A DNA stretch of 64,000 nucleotides from Neostapfia colusana. Taxonomy: Eukaryota > Streptophyta > Magnoliopsida > Poales > Poaceae. The stretch is from the NCBI GenBank assembly GCA_030760725.1, contig JASWHV010000012.1, positions 48,949,652-49,013,651 of the forward strand, written 5' to 3'. Below are positions 10,104 to 22,117 of the stretch, one piece after another; position 1 is the first letter of the stretch, and each line of letters opens with the position of its first letter. The notes beneath the pieces were generated by a model. The model was not told the origin of the DNA and searched no databases. It saw only the letters and a list, made by a program, of their open reading frames with translations. The position numbers were made by a program, and so were the translations under genes.

Positions 10104-11750
10104 TGAAAGTTGCCTAGAGGGGGGTGAATAGGCGGAAAATCTGAAATTCGGCTTAATAAAAGACAATTAATTCACAGAGAGCGGACTAGTCTGGTCCTGA
10201 GGGCGGACTAGTCCGGTCACAGCAGATTATAGCTCAATGAGACAAGAACACAATATTTATCCCGTGGTTTATCTCCACAAAGAAGTCTACGTCCATGTTG
10301 AGGAGTCCACCAAGGACTAGGTTGCTCTTGACCTTTTCCTCACCAAGCCACCACCAAGAATGACTTGTTCTTCCACTATATCACAAATGCTTCACAATAT
10401 GTCGTGGGGCAACTCACAGCTTAAGGTTCCCACGAGAACTCAACTCAAAGCACTTATAAAACAATTCTCTTCAACAGCACACCTCTGACTCAGTGCTGGA
10501 GAATCAACCAAGAGCTCTACGGTGCACACTCCCCCTTCTTCTCCTCTTCCCAAAACTCTCAAACCCTCAAGAATTATACTTGGGATTCCAAGAACTTGAA
10601 GAGAGGGGACTAAAAGGCTCTAGGAAGGCTATTTCGTTGTTAGGGTGCTTGTTCTTCTCTTTGAGGCCCGGGCAACCCCCTTTTATAGAGGTCCCAGGAA
10701 CTAGCCGTTGCCAACTACCAAACCCCGGACTAGTCCACCCTCTGACCCCGGACTAGTCCGGCCTGCGGAGACCGATGACATCACTCTTTACCAACTAAAA
10801 GGTCGGATTCCACCAACTAAATGGTCGGATTCTACCAACTAAACGGTCACATACACCGGACTAGTCCGGTCCACAACGGACTAGTCTGTTCTTACACAGA
10901 AACTATTGTTCCGGTTGAAAACGGACAAGTCTGGTCCACCGGACTAGTCCGGCCACCATGGGCGGACAAGTCCGATCATCCAAGACTTGGTCCTTGAGCT
11001 ACTTCCCAGTTCTAGACGGACTAGTCCGACACACAAAGGACTAGTCCGATCTCACTCAGAAACCCCTGTTCCGGTTTAAAACGGACAAGTCTGAACCTGC
11101 GGACTAGTTCGTTCTCAAAGAGCGGATTAGTCCGGTCATCGAGGACTTAGCTCCTGAATGCCTCAGACACTCTCTCAAAGGACTAGTCCGTCTCCAAACG
11201 GACAAGTCGGAACTCACACAGAAACTCCTGTTCCGTTCTATATCGGATTAGTCCGATACTTCGTACTAGTCCGGCCTTCCACTTCGGACAAGTCTGAACT
11301 CACACAGAAACTCCAGTTCCGTTCTATATCGGATCAGTCCGATGTGCCAGACTAGTCCGGCCTTCCACTCCGAACAAGTCCGAACTCACATAGAACCACT
11401 TGTTCCGTTCTACATTGGATCAATCCGATGTGACGGACTTGTCCGGCCTCCTGCCCGGACAAGTCCGGCTCTATTCCCAGGGCTTATCCTAAATCTTCCC
11501 TCCACTCAATCTAAACTCAAACTATCAGCTCTTAGATGATTCTCAGCACTTTACATTATGATCACACTTATACTCAAAGGCTAAACTCAACACAAAAGAA
11601 TTAAAAACCCTAAATTCTATTCTTCTTGTGCATTTGCCTTTTTCGACTCTTTTCCTTTTTTAGTGTATCCAACTTCGTGAATCTATTGATCACCTGTACT
11701 TACACTTGCGAAGCTCAAAACCCACGGGGAATTAGCCTAGATGCACTTTA
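10104..11750 (-). repeat. 3' LTR of the SIRE-type Copia
   Basis: 1647 bp, partner of 20453-22117. It is densely packed with CGGACTAGTCCG-type palindromes (about 10180-11470). A purine tract on the minus strand (GGGGAGATT, at about 11751-11760) lies just inside, as expected for a polypurine tract. Confidence 0.9.
10180..11475. repeat. Palindrome array CGGACTAGTCCG / CGGACAAGTCCG
   Basis: At least twenty copies by eye of the 12-bp palindrome CGGACTAGTCCG and its variants (ACAAG, ATTAG and ATCAG cores), spaced irregularly at about 15-60 bp. They are often paired with CACAGAAACT and TGTTCCG segments. The same array fills the other LTR (about 20530-21800), and a third field lies inside the element (13870-14545). 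Confidence 0.85.
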
Positions 11751-12111
11751 AATCTCCCCATTTTTGGTGAATTGATGGCAACACTTTGAGGTTTTGATAA
11801 AAAATGTGAATGATTTAGTTTTCATGACACACACGTGTATAAGATACTCCCCCTAAATATGTGCATGAATGTTTTGCAGGAAAGGACATGCATCTCAAAT
11901 TGAAATCAAGTACCATCACACATACGAGTAGCATAGTATAAAGTTATTACAATGCAAATAGCAAAATATGAAAGTGTAGCAACATTACAACTTAAAAGAG
12001 CCCCTCAAGCTCTCCCCCTTTGACACCAAGACACCAAAAAGGAAAAGAATAGAGCCTAAGTCTAGTCGTCATTGCTGTCACTCTCCTCCTCGCGATCTTC
12101 ATCGCTTTGGG

Positions 12112-13773
12112 TTACTTCATCGTCATCCTCCTCATCATCTTGGTCGCCCTCTTTTTCCTCGATGGCGGGAGCAGCACTAGAGGAACCTCCCCAAGGAATG
12201 CAACCTCAGCTGCTGTGAGATCCGGGAAGGGTGTGATTTCCTCGTCATCGGAGGCGTCCGAAGACATAGTGATGTCTACCTTCTCACAGAGCTTCTTCAA
12301 GTACTTTTCTTGCCTTTTAGCCATTTTCTGTGTCTTGACTTCCACTTTGCGGCAAGATGTGAAGATAGACTTTAAGAATTTGAAGATGGCACTAGAGGAG
12401 TCTCTGAAAGAGGAAGAGGTAGGAGCAGCTGGAGGAGGAGGTGCATCAGGGACACTCCTCCTAGAGGCTCTACCAATCTTTGGCACCATAGGAGGGATTT
12501 GAGGGTGAAGGGTTCTATGCTTGACATCCTTCACAAACTCCAGTCCCGACACATTTTCAATAAGGCACATGATAAAAGGAGCATACCCACATGAGCGAAT
12601 GGGGGTGTGGTATATGTTGAAGATGTCGTTGTATATGTAGTGAAACATGTTGAACTTTTCATCTTCACAGATTGGCTTTAACAAATGGCGGAGATGGCCT
12701 TGTATCATTCCCGCATCCTCGTCTTTAGGTGCTAAAGTTTTTCTCAAGATCCGATTAAGAACGCTAAAGAAGGGATGAAGGATTTTGGTAGTAGGGGGGT
12801 TAAAGAAGCCAACCTCATACATGAACTCCATCTCCCCCAAATCTATCGCTGTGAGGTTGTGAATAGTTAGCTCATAGTTCAGAAATTCCTCGAGGCCGAG
12901 GATCTGTGTAAACTCACTATAGAGAACGGAGTATTGGACTCTGTCCGTCATCCATGAAATCTTCCTGTCTCCGAAGGTGGAGAAATAACATGTGGTGTAG
13001 AATTGAGCGACCACCTCTGTGTTCCAGTCATATTGGAAGGCTAGAATATCCTTCAACCCGTGATGCTCTGTGGCTTGAATGATTGCATTGAAGGCTTGAT
13101 GGTTTTTCTTCTTCATATAGGGCCAATCAACCCACTGAGCATCAACTACAAGTGTTTTCATCTTCAAATATACCAGGAGATAGTAATCGAAGTGAAAGTC
13201 ACACCAAAAGCGATGATCCGGTGTGGCATTCTCATACTTATGGGGGTCCTTCTCCTTGAGCCTCCTTGCCTTTTCAGAGCCTTTTCCATGAAAGATATTG
13301 CTTGAAAGCTCTGGTTGTCGGTTGGGATTGTTCATGGGTGGTGTCATGACCAAAGGTCCAATGGGACCCTGTGGGGGAGTACTTGACCCCATGGGACGGT
13401 CTCGAATGACAACCCCCCCCACTAGCAGGTTCCCTTCTTCTTGGTTCTGCCTTCTTGACGGGCACCTTCTGAACCGGGACTTTTCCTTTTCTCTTTGCCC
13501 TTCTCCTTCATTCATGGGTCGCTTGCCTTTGTCGGCCACTTGGACCCTTTCCTTTTCTCCTAAGAAAACAATCCGTTTCCTCCGACTAGAGCGCTCTTCT
13601 TCAGCTTGAGCTTGAGCTGCCTCTCTTTTGTGCCGCTTCTTGGTTTGAGCTTCACGACGAGCAAGCTCTTGTGCAAGTGCAGCGTCCTCCTCCTCATGAC
13701 GGTGAGAAAGCTCTTGTCAAGTTGCTTCACGCTCCGGGTCGGAGAGGGGTGGAGAGTTGTCGTTTTGAGACAT
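12112..13773 (-). pseudogene. Extra ORF downstream of pol (envelope position) of the SIRE-type Copia
   Basis: On the coding strand of the element, between RT-RNase H and the 3' LTR. A frame of about 553 codons runs from an ATG at 13773 to 12112 with a single in-frame TGA at 13717-13719. Downstream of that stop it is open for over 530 codons. The N-terminus is charged and Gln/Glu/Arg-rich. A central 250-residue globular-looking region (motifs FWCDFHFDYY, WMTDRVQYS, EFMYEVGFFNPP) resembles plant proteins annotated only as retrotransposon or plant transposon protein. A Ser-rich and Lys-rich coiled tail follows. I see no signal peptide or transmembrane segment, so despite its position it is not a typical envelope glycoprotein. 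Function unknown. The first part (13773-13720) could also be a separate upstream ORF. Confidence 0.7.
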
Positions 13774-14774
13774 GCTGGAAGAATGAATGAGCAAGGATAT
13801 AAGTTGAAAGCAAAAGATTATCGCGACCGAGGTGCAGCAAACACACTAAGTTAGGGGTTAACTCAAGGTTTGGCCGGACTTGTCCGGTCCCTGATTGGAC
13901 TAGTACGGTCCGGAATGGACTTGTCCGCCTTCTGTCCGGACTAGTCCGGACAGCCTAGGGTTAAACCCTAACTAAGCGGATTTTCTACAAATTCAGTCAA
14001 TAGTTTGCAATAATCCTAAGGGAGAGGCGCATGAACATTGTGAAGTACTAGACATCCTAGTTTGTGGAGAAAATACCCTAGAATTGAGAGATTTTTAGAA
14101 GATTAGGTTTTGCCTCAAGAACACACCTTGATTCCTTGATTCCGATGAAATCGCCAGATCGAAGTGCGAAAAAGTCCGAGAACTGACTTCCCGAGGCCCT
14201 AACGAGTAGATGACTCGGATCCTTTGAAGTTTTTGGTGGAGATCTTCAAAAATCGCCAATGGGGGCGATTTTTGAGTGTGGGCGCGTGGTTTGGGTTGTG
14301 TCGAGTGAGGTGGGTCTCGACCCCCGGCGGTTGGGTTAAGTCCCAACTGTCCGGACTAGTCCGGTCGTAGATACCGGACAAGTCCAGTGGCCGGATTAGG
14401 TCCGGACTTCTCTGATGGTGCGGACTAGTCCGGTATGTAGCGGACTAGTCCGTTATGGACTTTTCTGAAGCTAGTCGGACTTATCTGGTATTACAGATTT
14501 GTCTGGCCCCTGAGCCGGATTAGTCCGGTCCCTGACATCACACTCTTATATATATGATGTGATCTTTAGGAATTGATTCACATATACTAATTTTTCACAT
14601 GTATTCTCATTGAATCATGACCATTAGAGCACACAACCAAACAAACAATGGCCATGATTCAAGGAGATGATAATTGAAAATAATTTGATAGAAAAATTGA
14701 GTGAGATGATTGTCTCTTAGAAAATGTGCTCAGTTTTGAAGAAGATAGACTATAACAACTAGATGTGCAACATC
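13774..14774. other. Non-coding spacer between RNase H and the extra ORF
   Basis: Contains a third field of CGGACTAGTCCG-type palindromes (about 13870-13955 and 14345-14545) and otherwise AT-rich sequence. No domain-bearing ORF. Confidence 0.5.
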
Positions 14775-16822
14775 TCAAGCCACATTTCGCGAGTCGAGGA
14801 TATTCAGCTCACTTCTAAGTTTGCAAAAGCGTTTTTCATATAGTGGCTTGGTGAAGATATCCACTAGCTGTTTTTTAGTTCTAACATGTGAAATGACTAC
14901 GTCTCCCTTTATTGAGTGGTCTCTCAAGAAATGATGTCGGATATCAATGTGTTTGGTCCTAGAGTGTTCAACAGGATTGCGGGCAATTCTAATAGCACTC
15001 TCATTGTCATATAGGAGTGGAATGTGGTTCATATTGAGACCGTAGTCTCTTAGAGTTTGTCTCATCCAAAGAAGTTGTGCATAACAACTCCCGGCTGCGA
15101 CGTACTCCGCTTCGGCTGTGCATAGGGCAATGGAATTTTGCTTCTTGAATGACTATGACACTAAGGACCTGCCCAAGAAGTGACAGGTGTCCGAGGTACT
15201 TTTTCTATCTACTTTGCATCCAGCATAATCAACATCGGAGTATCCGATGAGATTGAATTTTGATCCTTTAGGATACCACAGCCCCAGGTTAGGTGTATGA
15301 GCTAGATAGCGCAAGATTCTCTTTACGGCTATTAGATGGCACTCTTTGGGTGTGGCTTGAAACCTTGCACACATGCATACACTTAACATAATGTCGGGCC
15401 TAGATGCACAAAGATAAAGAAGGCATCCAATCATGGAACGATATACGTTTTGAGCCACGATAGGGGTGTCTTGGTTGAGGTCGAGGTGTCCGTTTGTCAC
15501 CATTGGTGTTTTGATGGCTTCGCCTTTTCCATGCCAAACTTCTTGAGTATGTCTTGAGTGTACTTTGTTTGACATACAAAGGTGCGTTCTTTGAGCTGCT
15601 TCACTTGGAAGCCTAGAAAGAACTTTAGTTCTCCCATCATTGACATCTCAAACCTTTTCGTCATGATTTTGCTAAATTCTTCATAAAAAGATTTATTAGT
15701 AGAACCAAATATTATGTCATCGACATAAATTTGACACACAAATAAGTCATTGTCTAAGCTCTTTGTGAAAAGTGTGTAGTCGGCCTTTCCTATCCTAAAA
15801 CCATTGTCAATGAGGAAATCTCTAAGACATTCATACCAAGCTCTAGGAGCTTGTTTGAGGCCATAGAGAGATTTGTGAAGCTTAAAAACATGGTTAGGAT
15901 ACTTATCATCTGCAAAGCCGGGTGGTTGTTCCACATACACTTCCTGCTTGATTGGTCCATTGAGAAAGGTGCTTTTCACATCTATTTGGTACAACTTGAA
16001 GTTATTGTGAGTAGCATAGGCTAATAATATACGAATTGATTCAAGTCTAGCTACAGGAGCAAAGGTTTCATTGAAGTCCAAACCTTCGACTTGTGAGTAT
16101 CCCTTTGCCACAAGTCTAGCTTTGTTTCTTTTTACTACTCCATTCTCATCTTGCTTGTTGCGAAAGACCCACTTGGTGCCCACTATATTTGCATTTGGTC
16201 TCTCCACAAGCTCCCATACTTCGTTTCTTATGAAGTTGTTAAGCTCCTCTTGCATCGCCACCACCCAATCCGGATCTTGTAGAGCCTCCTCCACCCTTAG
16301 AGGTTCCAAAGAAGAAACAAACGAGTAATGTTCACGAAAATTTGCTACACGGGATCGAGTGGTTACCCCTCTAGTGATATCACCAAGAATGTTGTCGACG
16401 AGGTGATCGCGTTGAACGCTTTGGTAGACCCTTGGATGTGGTAATTGGGGTCTTGTATCAATTTTGTCTTCATCATCGACTCCCCCTTGATCAATGCCAT
16501 CATCTTGATCTTTATCAACTTGGACTTGAGTGTCTTGTGGTTGATCATTATAAGCTTGATTTTGTACTTGTGTTGGAGAAGCGGCTTGAGTTGAGGATTG
16601 ATCCGTTTGACCTGGACTTTTCTCTTGTGGGCGCACGTCACCAATGGCCATCCTTCTTAGTGCTATGTAAGGAGCTTCCTCTTCATCTAGCATGGATTGG
16701 TTAACTTGCTCTACTTGAGAGCTGTTAGTTTCATCAAACACTACATCACGGGCTATTTCAACACACCCGGAGTTTTTGTTGAAAACACGGTATGCGTAAG
16801 TGTTTGAGTCATATCCAAGCAA
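14775..16822 (-). pseudogene. RT-RNase H part of pol, SIRE-type Copia
   Basis: The frame 16822-15497 holds the end of the integrase C-terminal region, an acidic Gln-rich linker and the reverse transcriptase (KARLVAKG, QIDVKS, KSLYGLKQAPR, YVDD at 15716-15727). After a frameshift near 15530 the RT connection continues in 15575-15153. RNase H continues after another break in 15065-14775, with the KHIDIRHHFLRD motif. The RT core is uninterrupted, but the polyprotein cannot be made as one chain. Confidence 0.88.
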
Positions 16823-17984
16823 GAATCCTTCATCGGATTTGGATGCAAACTTTGAAGTTCTAGGTTTCTTATTAAGAATGAAGCACTTGCTACAAAAGAC
16901 CCTAAATATGAAACATTTGGCTTGTTACCGGTTAGAAGTTCATATGGTGTTTTCTTGAAGAGTCGATGAAGATAAAGCCAGTTTGTGGCATGACAGGCGG
17001 TGTTAACCACTTCAGTCCAAAACCGGTCCGAAATCTTGTATTCATCAAGCATGGTTCTTGCCATCTCGATGAGTGTGCGGTTCTGCCTTTCGGCAACTCT
17101 ATTTTGTTGAGGAGAGTATGGAGCTGAAAATTCATGTTTAATTCCTTCTTCATCGAGATACTCCTCCACTTGCATGTTCTTGAATTTGGTCCCATTGTCA
17201 CTTCTAATCTTCTTGATTCTTAAGAAGAATTCATTTTGAGCTCTCCTCAAGAATTTCTTCAACAATCCTTGTGTTTCACTCTTCTCATATAAAAAGAAGA
17301 CCCAAGTAAATCTAGAATAATCGTCAACTATAACAAGACCGTATTTGTTGCCGCCTATGCTTATATAAGCAATGGGACCAAAAAGGTCCATATGAAGCGG
17401 CTCCAAGGGTCTTGTGGTAGTCATCACATTCTTTGCGGGATGAGGTGCTCCAACTTGCTTTCCGGCTTGACAAGCGCTACAAGACCTATCTTTCTCAAAC
17501 ATGACATTTGTTAGTCCTAAGATGTGTTCGCTTTTTAGAAGTTTTGGCAAGTTCCTCATACCAACATGTGCTAGTCTCCTATGCCACAACCAACCCATGT
17601 TCATTTTTGCAATTAGGCATGTGTCAAGTTGAGCGTTATCCATGGAAAAATCTATAAGATAAAGCTTTCCCTTAAGCACACCCTTAAATACAATTGAGTT
17701 ATCTCTTCTTCTAAAGACGGTCACACCTTCATTGGTGAACATGAAGTTGTATCCTTTTTCACAAAGTTGTGAAACGGATAACAAATTATAATCAAGTGAA
17801 TCGACATGCAAGACATGAGAAATTGAGTGTTGAGAGGAAATAGCTATTTTACCAACGCCAAGTACTTTTCCTTGGCTATTGTCTCCAAAGGAAATGCTTT
17901 CGCTTGGATCATCATTTTCTTCGTATGCGATGAACATCTTCTTTCTGGTCATGTGGTTGTACACCCACTATCAAGTAACCATTT
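16753..17984 (-). pseudogene. Protease-integrase part of pol, SIRE-type Copia
   Basis: The protease active site Asp-Ser-Gly is encoded at 17964-17972, followed within a few codons by a frameshift. The open frame 17964-16753 then carries the rest of the protease, a GAG-pre-integrase segment (WHRRLAHVG), a CxxC motif (CSACQAGK) and the integrase core (HMDLFGPI, IRSDNGTKF, AERQNRTL, giving D-D-E). A second frameshift near 16870 separates it from the RT frame. Degenerate, but all signature motifs are recognisable. Confidence 0.87.
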
Positions 17985-18513
17985 TGATCCACCGGGGGAG
18001 TATGCCTACAAAACAAATTATGCCTTGGTTTTAGGTACCCAAGCTTGTTTGGGTCCTCTCACGTTAGTCACAAGAGTTTTGGGTACCCACACACAAGTTT
18101 TTTATTTCTTGTGTCGTGGTCTAACATATTTCGCAACAACTCTACCATATATGTTTCTCATAAGAACGTAAGTAGCATTGAAATCATGAAATGGCATAGT
18201 TGGAACTAAAACATCATTTACATGATAGGAATTGTTTGAGTGCACATAATTAGATGATCCTTGCTTAACAAAAGTAATGTGTTCCTTGTTGTTCTTAATA
18301 GTTCTACTATTTTCTTTTCCACCCCTAACATATCCAAGACCATCTTTAATAAAGGGGATCTAGAGTTCAAAAAATGCACTTCTAGCATAATCAACCTTTT
18401 CTTTGTCAAACACTTCCCTTTTTGTTTGAGATATTCCCTGGGCTGCACTAAGTTGTTCCCTTAGTTGGTTATCAATTTTGTACACTTGCAGCTTTTTGTA
18501 GTTGATTGCTTAG
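17985..18513 (-). pseudogene. Degenerate Gag-Pol linker of the SIRE-type Copia
   Basis: Lies between the coiled-coil Gag region and the protease. Short broken frames on the minus strand (for example 18448-18218) have the low-complexity, Lys/Ser-rich composition of a Gag-Pol linker. No domain can be assigned. Confidence 0.45.
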
Positions 18514-19347
18514 CTAATTTAGGTGAGTCTTTAGAGAATGAAGTACTAGACTTAAGAGACTCAAATTTCGCTTCAAGTAATTTGTGGTTTTTGCCAAACT
18601 ATCAAATTCGTCTTGAAGCATCACATTTGAGCTTTTGAGACTTGCATAAGTCTCTTTGCATGATGCAAGTTCTAATTCTATCTTTCTACATTTTTCTTTT
18701 TCAAGTTCTAGGAGTTCCTCTAGTTCACGGTTTTTCTCCTTTTCAACAACAAGTAATCTTTCTTGCTTATCAAGAATTGTTTCCATATCAACTACTTGAT
18801 TCATGAGGTTTTCCATTTTAGCAATAGTCATTTTACTCATGCCTTTAAACATGAATTCTACATCACTATCGCTACTATCATAGAGACTATCACTAGCAAT
18901 AGACTTAGTGGAGGATTTTGAGGTTACCATGCGCTTTGTCTCCTTGGCCATGAGACAAGTGTATTTTTCTTTCCTCCAATCACCTCGATTGTGCAAGAGC
19001 ATCTTCTTGCTTGAGGACTTGTCAATGGCAATATTTTCCACTCTCTCATCTTCGGACGATGAGGTTTCATCATTTGAGTCCCATTCTTCTCCTATGTGAG
19101 CAGATCCATGAAATTTCTTCTTCTTGAAGAATTTCTTGTCTTTAGCCTTTTTTCTTGTCTTCATCGTCTTCTTTTTCTCATGAGGACAGTTTGCAATGTA
19201 GTGGCCATATTTGCCACAGTTGTAGCAGGCTCGCTTTGTCTTTGACCTTGTCTTGTCCTTGGATTTGCTCTCATAGCTTGAGTTCTTCTTCTTTCTCATC
19301 ATTCTTTTGAGTTTCCTTATGAAAAGGACCATTTCTTCATCATCCAT
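18514..19347 (-). pseudogene. C-terminal Gag of the SIRE-type Copia: zinc knuckle plus coiled coil
   Basis: 277 codons open. A Lys-rich start leads to a CCHC zinc knuckle (CYNCGKYGHYIANC, about residues 41-54). A second Lys-rich stretch, an acidic Ser-rich segment and a long predicted coiled coil (about residues 170-250, many Glu/Lys/Leu heptads) follow. The zinc knuckle would bind genomic RNA; the coiled coil probably promotes particle assembly. It is out of frame with the N-terminal Gag (19470-20399), so one frameshift lies at about 19350-19470. Confidence 0.85.
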
Positions 19348-19469
19348 AGAGCTCTCATCATCGCTTCCCTCACTTGAGCTCTCTTCTTACACTTCCTAGC
19401 CCTTTGACTTCTTCGATGCCTTGAGTGAAATATCGTGTCTTTTGGAAGAAGTGATCTTGTGCAACTCAT

Positions 19470-20399
19470 TTAAATGTTTGGCCTCTTTTCCATCATCTCA
19501 TGGTTGACGAATTTTCCAAGGACATCATCGGGAGTCATAGATTCAAAGTGAGGGTTTTCCCGAATCAAGGTGCAAAGAGTGAGGGTACGCACCATGAATG
19601 CCCTTATCATTCTTTTGACCACTTCATGGTCAGTCCACTTATTGCATCCATAAGATCTACTCTTGTTGGTGAGTATCTTGAGCCGGTTGTACATCTCTTG
19701 GGGAGTCTCATTGTCTTCAATAGCAAATCTTCCAAGCTCCCCTTCAATCATCTCAATTTTGGCCTCACGAAGGGATTTTGTGCCTTCATGTGCCACCTTG
19801 AGAGTGTCCCAAATATCCTTGGCAATTTCCAACCCATCCATCTTGTGAAACTCTTCTTTTGACAACGATGAGATGATGACGGCTGCAGCTTGAGCGTTGT
19901 GATGAATTTGTTGTTCTTGCTCCGGAGTGAGTTCTTCATCATCCTCCAAAATTTCTATTCCTGTACAAAAAACACTCCAAAGACCGGGGTTAAGTGAGAT
20001 AAGGTGTAACTTCATGTTATGCCTCCACATCGTGTAGTTTGTACCATCAAGGTGAGGAGGCTTGCCAACGGGGATGGAAAGAAAATTTGAATTGTTATTT
20101 AAACGTTCATAGTTAAAAGGATATCGGGAGTAGTCCTTGGATTCCTCCTTCTTCTTCTCTTTCCTCTTGTCCTCTTTTCTCTTCTTGAGCAACGCCATGA
20201 GATATTGTACTTCTTGGTCTTTATCACTTGAAGTGACCGGGTGTCTTGTTCTACCTGCACGCTTCTTGCTCATGAAAGGAGTGACGGAATTCACTTCATT
20301 ATCACTACCACTTGCGTGAGAGTGATGTGAGTTGTTCTTCTCACTATTTCCTTTGGAGCCTAGGTTCTTGCCCTCGTAGTAGGTGCTTGTCTCCCCCAT
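19470..20399 (-). pseudogene. N-terminal Gag of the SIRE-type Copia
   Basis: A 309-codon open frame starting 39 bp from the primer site. Residues 1-90 are Ser/Asn/Lys-rich. Residues 100-300 match the DUF4219/UBN2 Gag fold seen by its motifs (PHLDGTNYTMWRHNM, IWDTLKVAHEGT, EMYNRLKILTN). The frame stops before the zinc knuckle, which resumes in another frame at 19347, so the locus is counted as broken even though this segment is open. Confidence 0.87.
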
Positions 20400-20437
20400 G
20401 ACCTCTTCGTGCGGTTAAGCACTCAAATGAAGAGTTT

Positions 20438-20450
20438 GGCTCTGATACCA
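20438..20450 (-). other. Primer binding site of the SIRE-type Copia
   Basis: The reverse strand reads TGGTATCAGAGCC, two bases inside the 5' LTR (which ends at 20453). It is the tRNA-Met-type site and fixes the minus-strand orientation. Confidence 0.93.
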
Positions 20451-20452
20451 AT

Positions 20453-22117
20453 TGAAAGTTGCCTAGAGGGAGGTGAATAGGCGGAAAATCTGAAATTCGG
20501 CTTAATAAAAGACGATTAGTTCACAGAGAGCGGACTAGTTCGGTCCTGAGGGCGAACTAGTCCGATCACAGCAGATTATAGCTCAATGAGACAAGAACGC
20601 AATATTTATCCCGTGGTTTAACTCCACAAAGAAGCTTACGTCCACGTTGAGGAGTCCACCAAAGACCAGATTGTTCTCAACCTTTTCCTCACCAAGCCAC
20701 CACCAAGGTTGGCTTGTTCTTCCACTATATCACAAATGCTTCACAATATGTCGTGGGGCAACTCACACCTTGAGGCTCCCACGAGAACTCAGCTCAAAGC
20801 ACTTACAAAACAATTCTCTTCAATAGCACACCTCTCACTCAGTGCTGGCAAATCAACCAAGAGCTCTACGGTGCACACTCCACCTTCTTCTCCTCTTCCC
20901 AAAACTCTCAAGCCCTCAAGAATTACACTTGGAATTCCAAAAACTTGAAGAGAGGGGACTAAAAGGCTCTAGAATGGCTATTTCGTTGTTAGGGTGCTTG
21001 TTCTTCTCTTTGAGGCTCGAGAAACCCCCTTTATAGAGGTCTCGGGAACTAGCCGTTGCCAACTGCCAAACCCCGGACTAGTCGCGGACTAGTCCGGCCT
21101 GCGGGGACCAATGACATCACTCTTTACCAACTAAATGGTCGGATTCCACCAACTAAACGGTTGGATTCTACCAACTAAACGGTCACATGCAACAGACTAG
21201 TCCGGTCCACAACGGACTAGTCTGTTCTTACACAGAAACTATTGTTCCGGTTGAAAATGGACAAGCCTGATCCACCGGACTAGTTCGGCCACCATGGGCG
21301 GACAAGTCCGGTCATCCAAGACTTGGTCCCTGTAGATACTTCCCATGTCCAGACGGACTAGTCCGACACACATAGGACTAGTCCGATCTCACTCAAAAAC
21401 TCATGTTCTAGTTTAAAATAAATAAGTCTGAACCTACGGACTAGTCCGGCCTCAAAGAGCGGATTAGTACGGTTATCCAGGACTTAGCTCCTGAATGCCT
21501 CAAACACTCTTTCAAAGGACTATTCCTTCCCGTACGGACAAATCTGAACTCACACAGAAACTCCTGTTCTGTTCTATATTGGATCAGTCCGATACTTCGG
21601 ACTAGTCCGTCCTTCCACTCCGGACAAGTCCGAACTCACACAGAAACTCCTATTCCATTCTATATCAGATCAGTCTGATGTGCCGGACTAGTCCGACCTT
21701 CCACTCCGGACAAGTTCGAACTCACACAGAACCACTTGTTCCGTTCTACATCGGATCAGTCCGATGTGCCGGACTAGTCCGGTCCCCTGACCGTACAAGT
21801 CCGGCTCTATTCCCAGGGCTTATCCTAAATCTTCACTCCACTCAACCTAAACTCGGACTATGAGCTCTTAGATGATTCTCAGCACTTTACACTATGATCA
21901 CACTCATACTCAAAGGCTAAATTCAACATAAAAGAATTAAAAACCCTAAATTCTATTCTTCTTGTGCATTTGCCTTTTCTCCTCTTTTCCTTTTTGAGTG
22001 TATCCAATTTCGTGAATCTCTTGATCACCTGTACTTACACTTGTGAAGCTCATTAGTCCCTTAAGTGTTGTCACTAATCATCAAAATCCACGGGGAATTA
22101 TCCCTGATACACTTTCA
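20453..22117 (-). repeat. 5' LTR of the SIRE-type Copia
   Basis: 1665 bp, TGAAAGT...ACTTTCA, partner of 10104-11750 with many substitutions and small indels. It contains the palindrome array from about 20530 to 21800. GATAT (22118-22122) follows directly. Confidence 0.92.

Larger units (their letters stand above)
10104..22117 (-). mobile_element. SIRE/Maximus-type Copia retrotransposon, degenerate, minus strand
   Basis: Long LTRs at 10104-11750 and 20453-22117 have TGAAAGT / ACTTTCA ends; the left copy's last CA has become TA. Perfect 5-bp TSDs GATAT flank it at 10099-10103 and 22118-22122. On the minus strand the order is primer site, Gag, Gag zinc knuckle plus coiled coil, protease, integrase, RT-RNase H, then an additional ORF before the 3' LTR. 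The long LTRs, the Gag with a C-terminal coiled coil and the extra 3' ORF fit the SIRE/Maximus (Opie/Ji-like) lineage. Pol is broken by frameshifts and the LTR pair has clearly diverged, so the element is old and inactive. Confidence 0.93.

Noticed and set aside
10180..11475. Repeated palindromes considered as a CRISPR-like array
   Set aside because: Spacing is irregular, repeats are only about 12 bp and variable, and the context is a plant LTR retrotransposon with matching TSDs.
12112..13773. The extra ORF of the SIRE-type Copia as a captured host gene
   Set aside because: Its position and strand between RNase H and the LTR, and its resemblance to plant retrotransposon proteins, make an element-encoded ORF more likely. 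Capture is not excluded.
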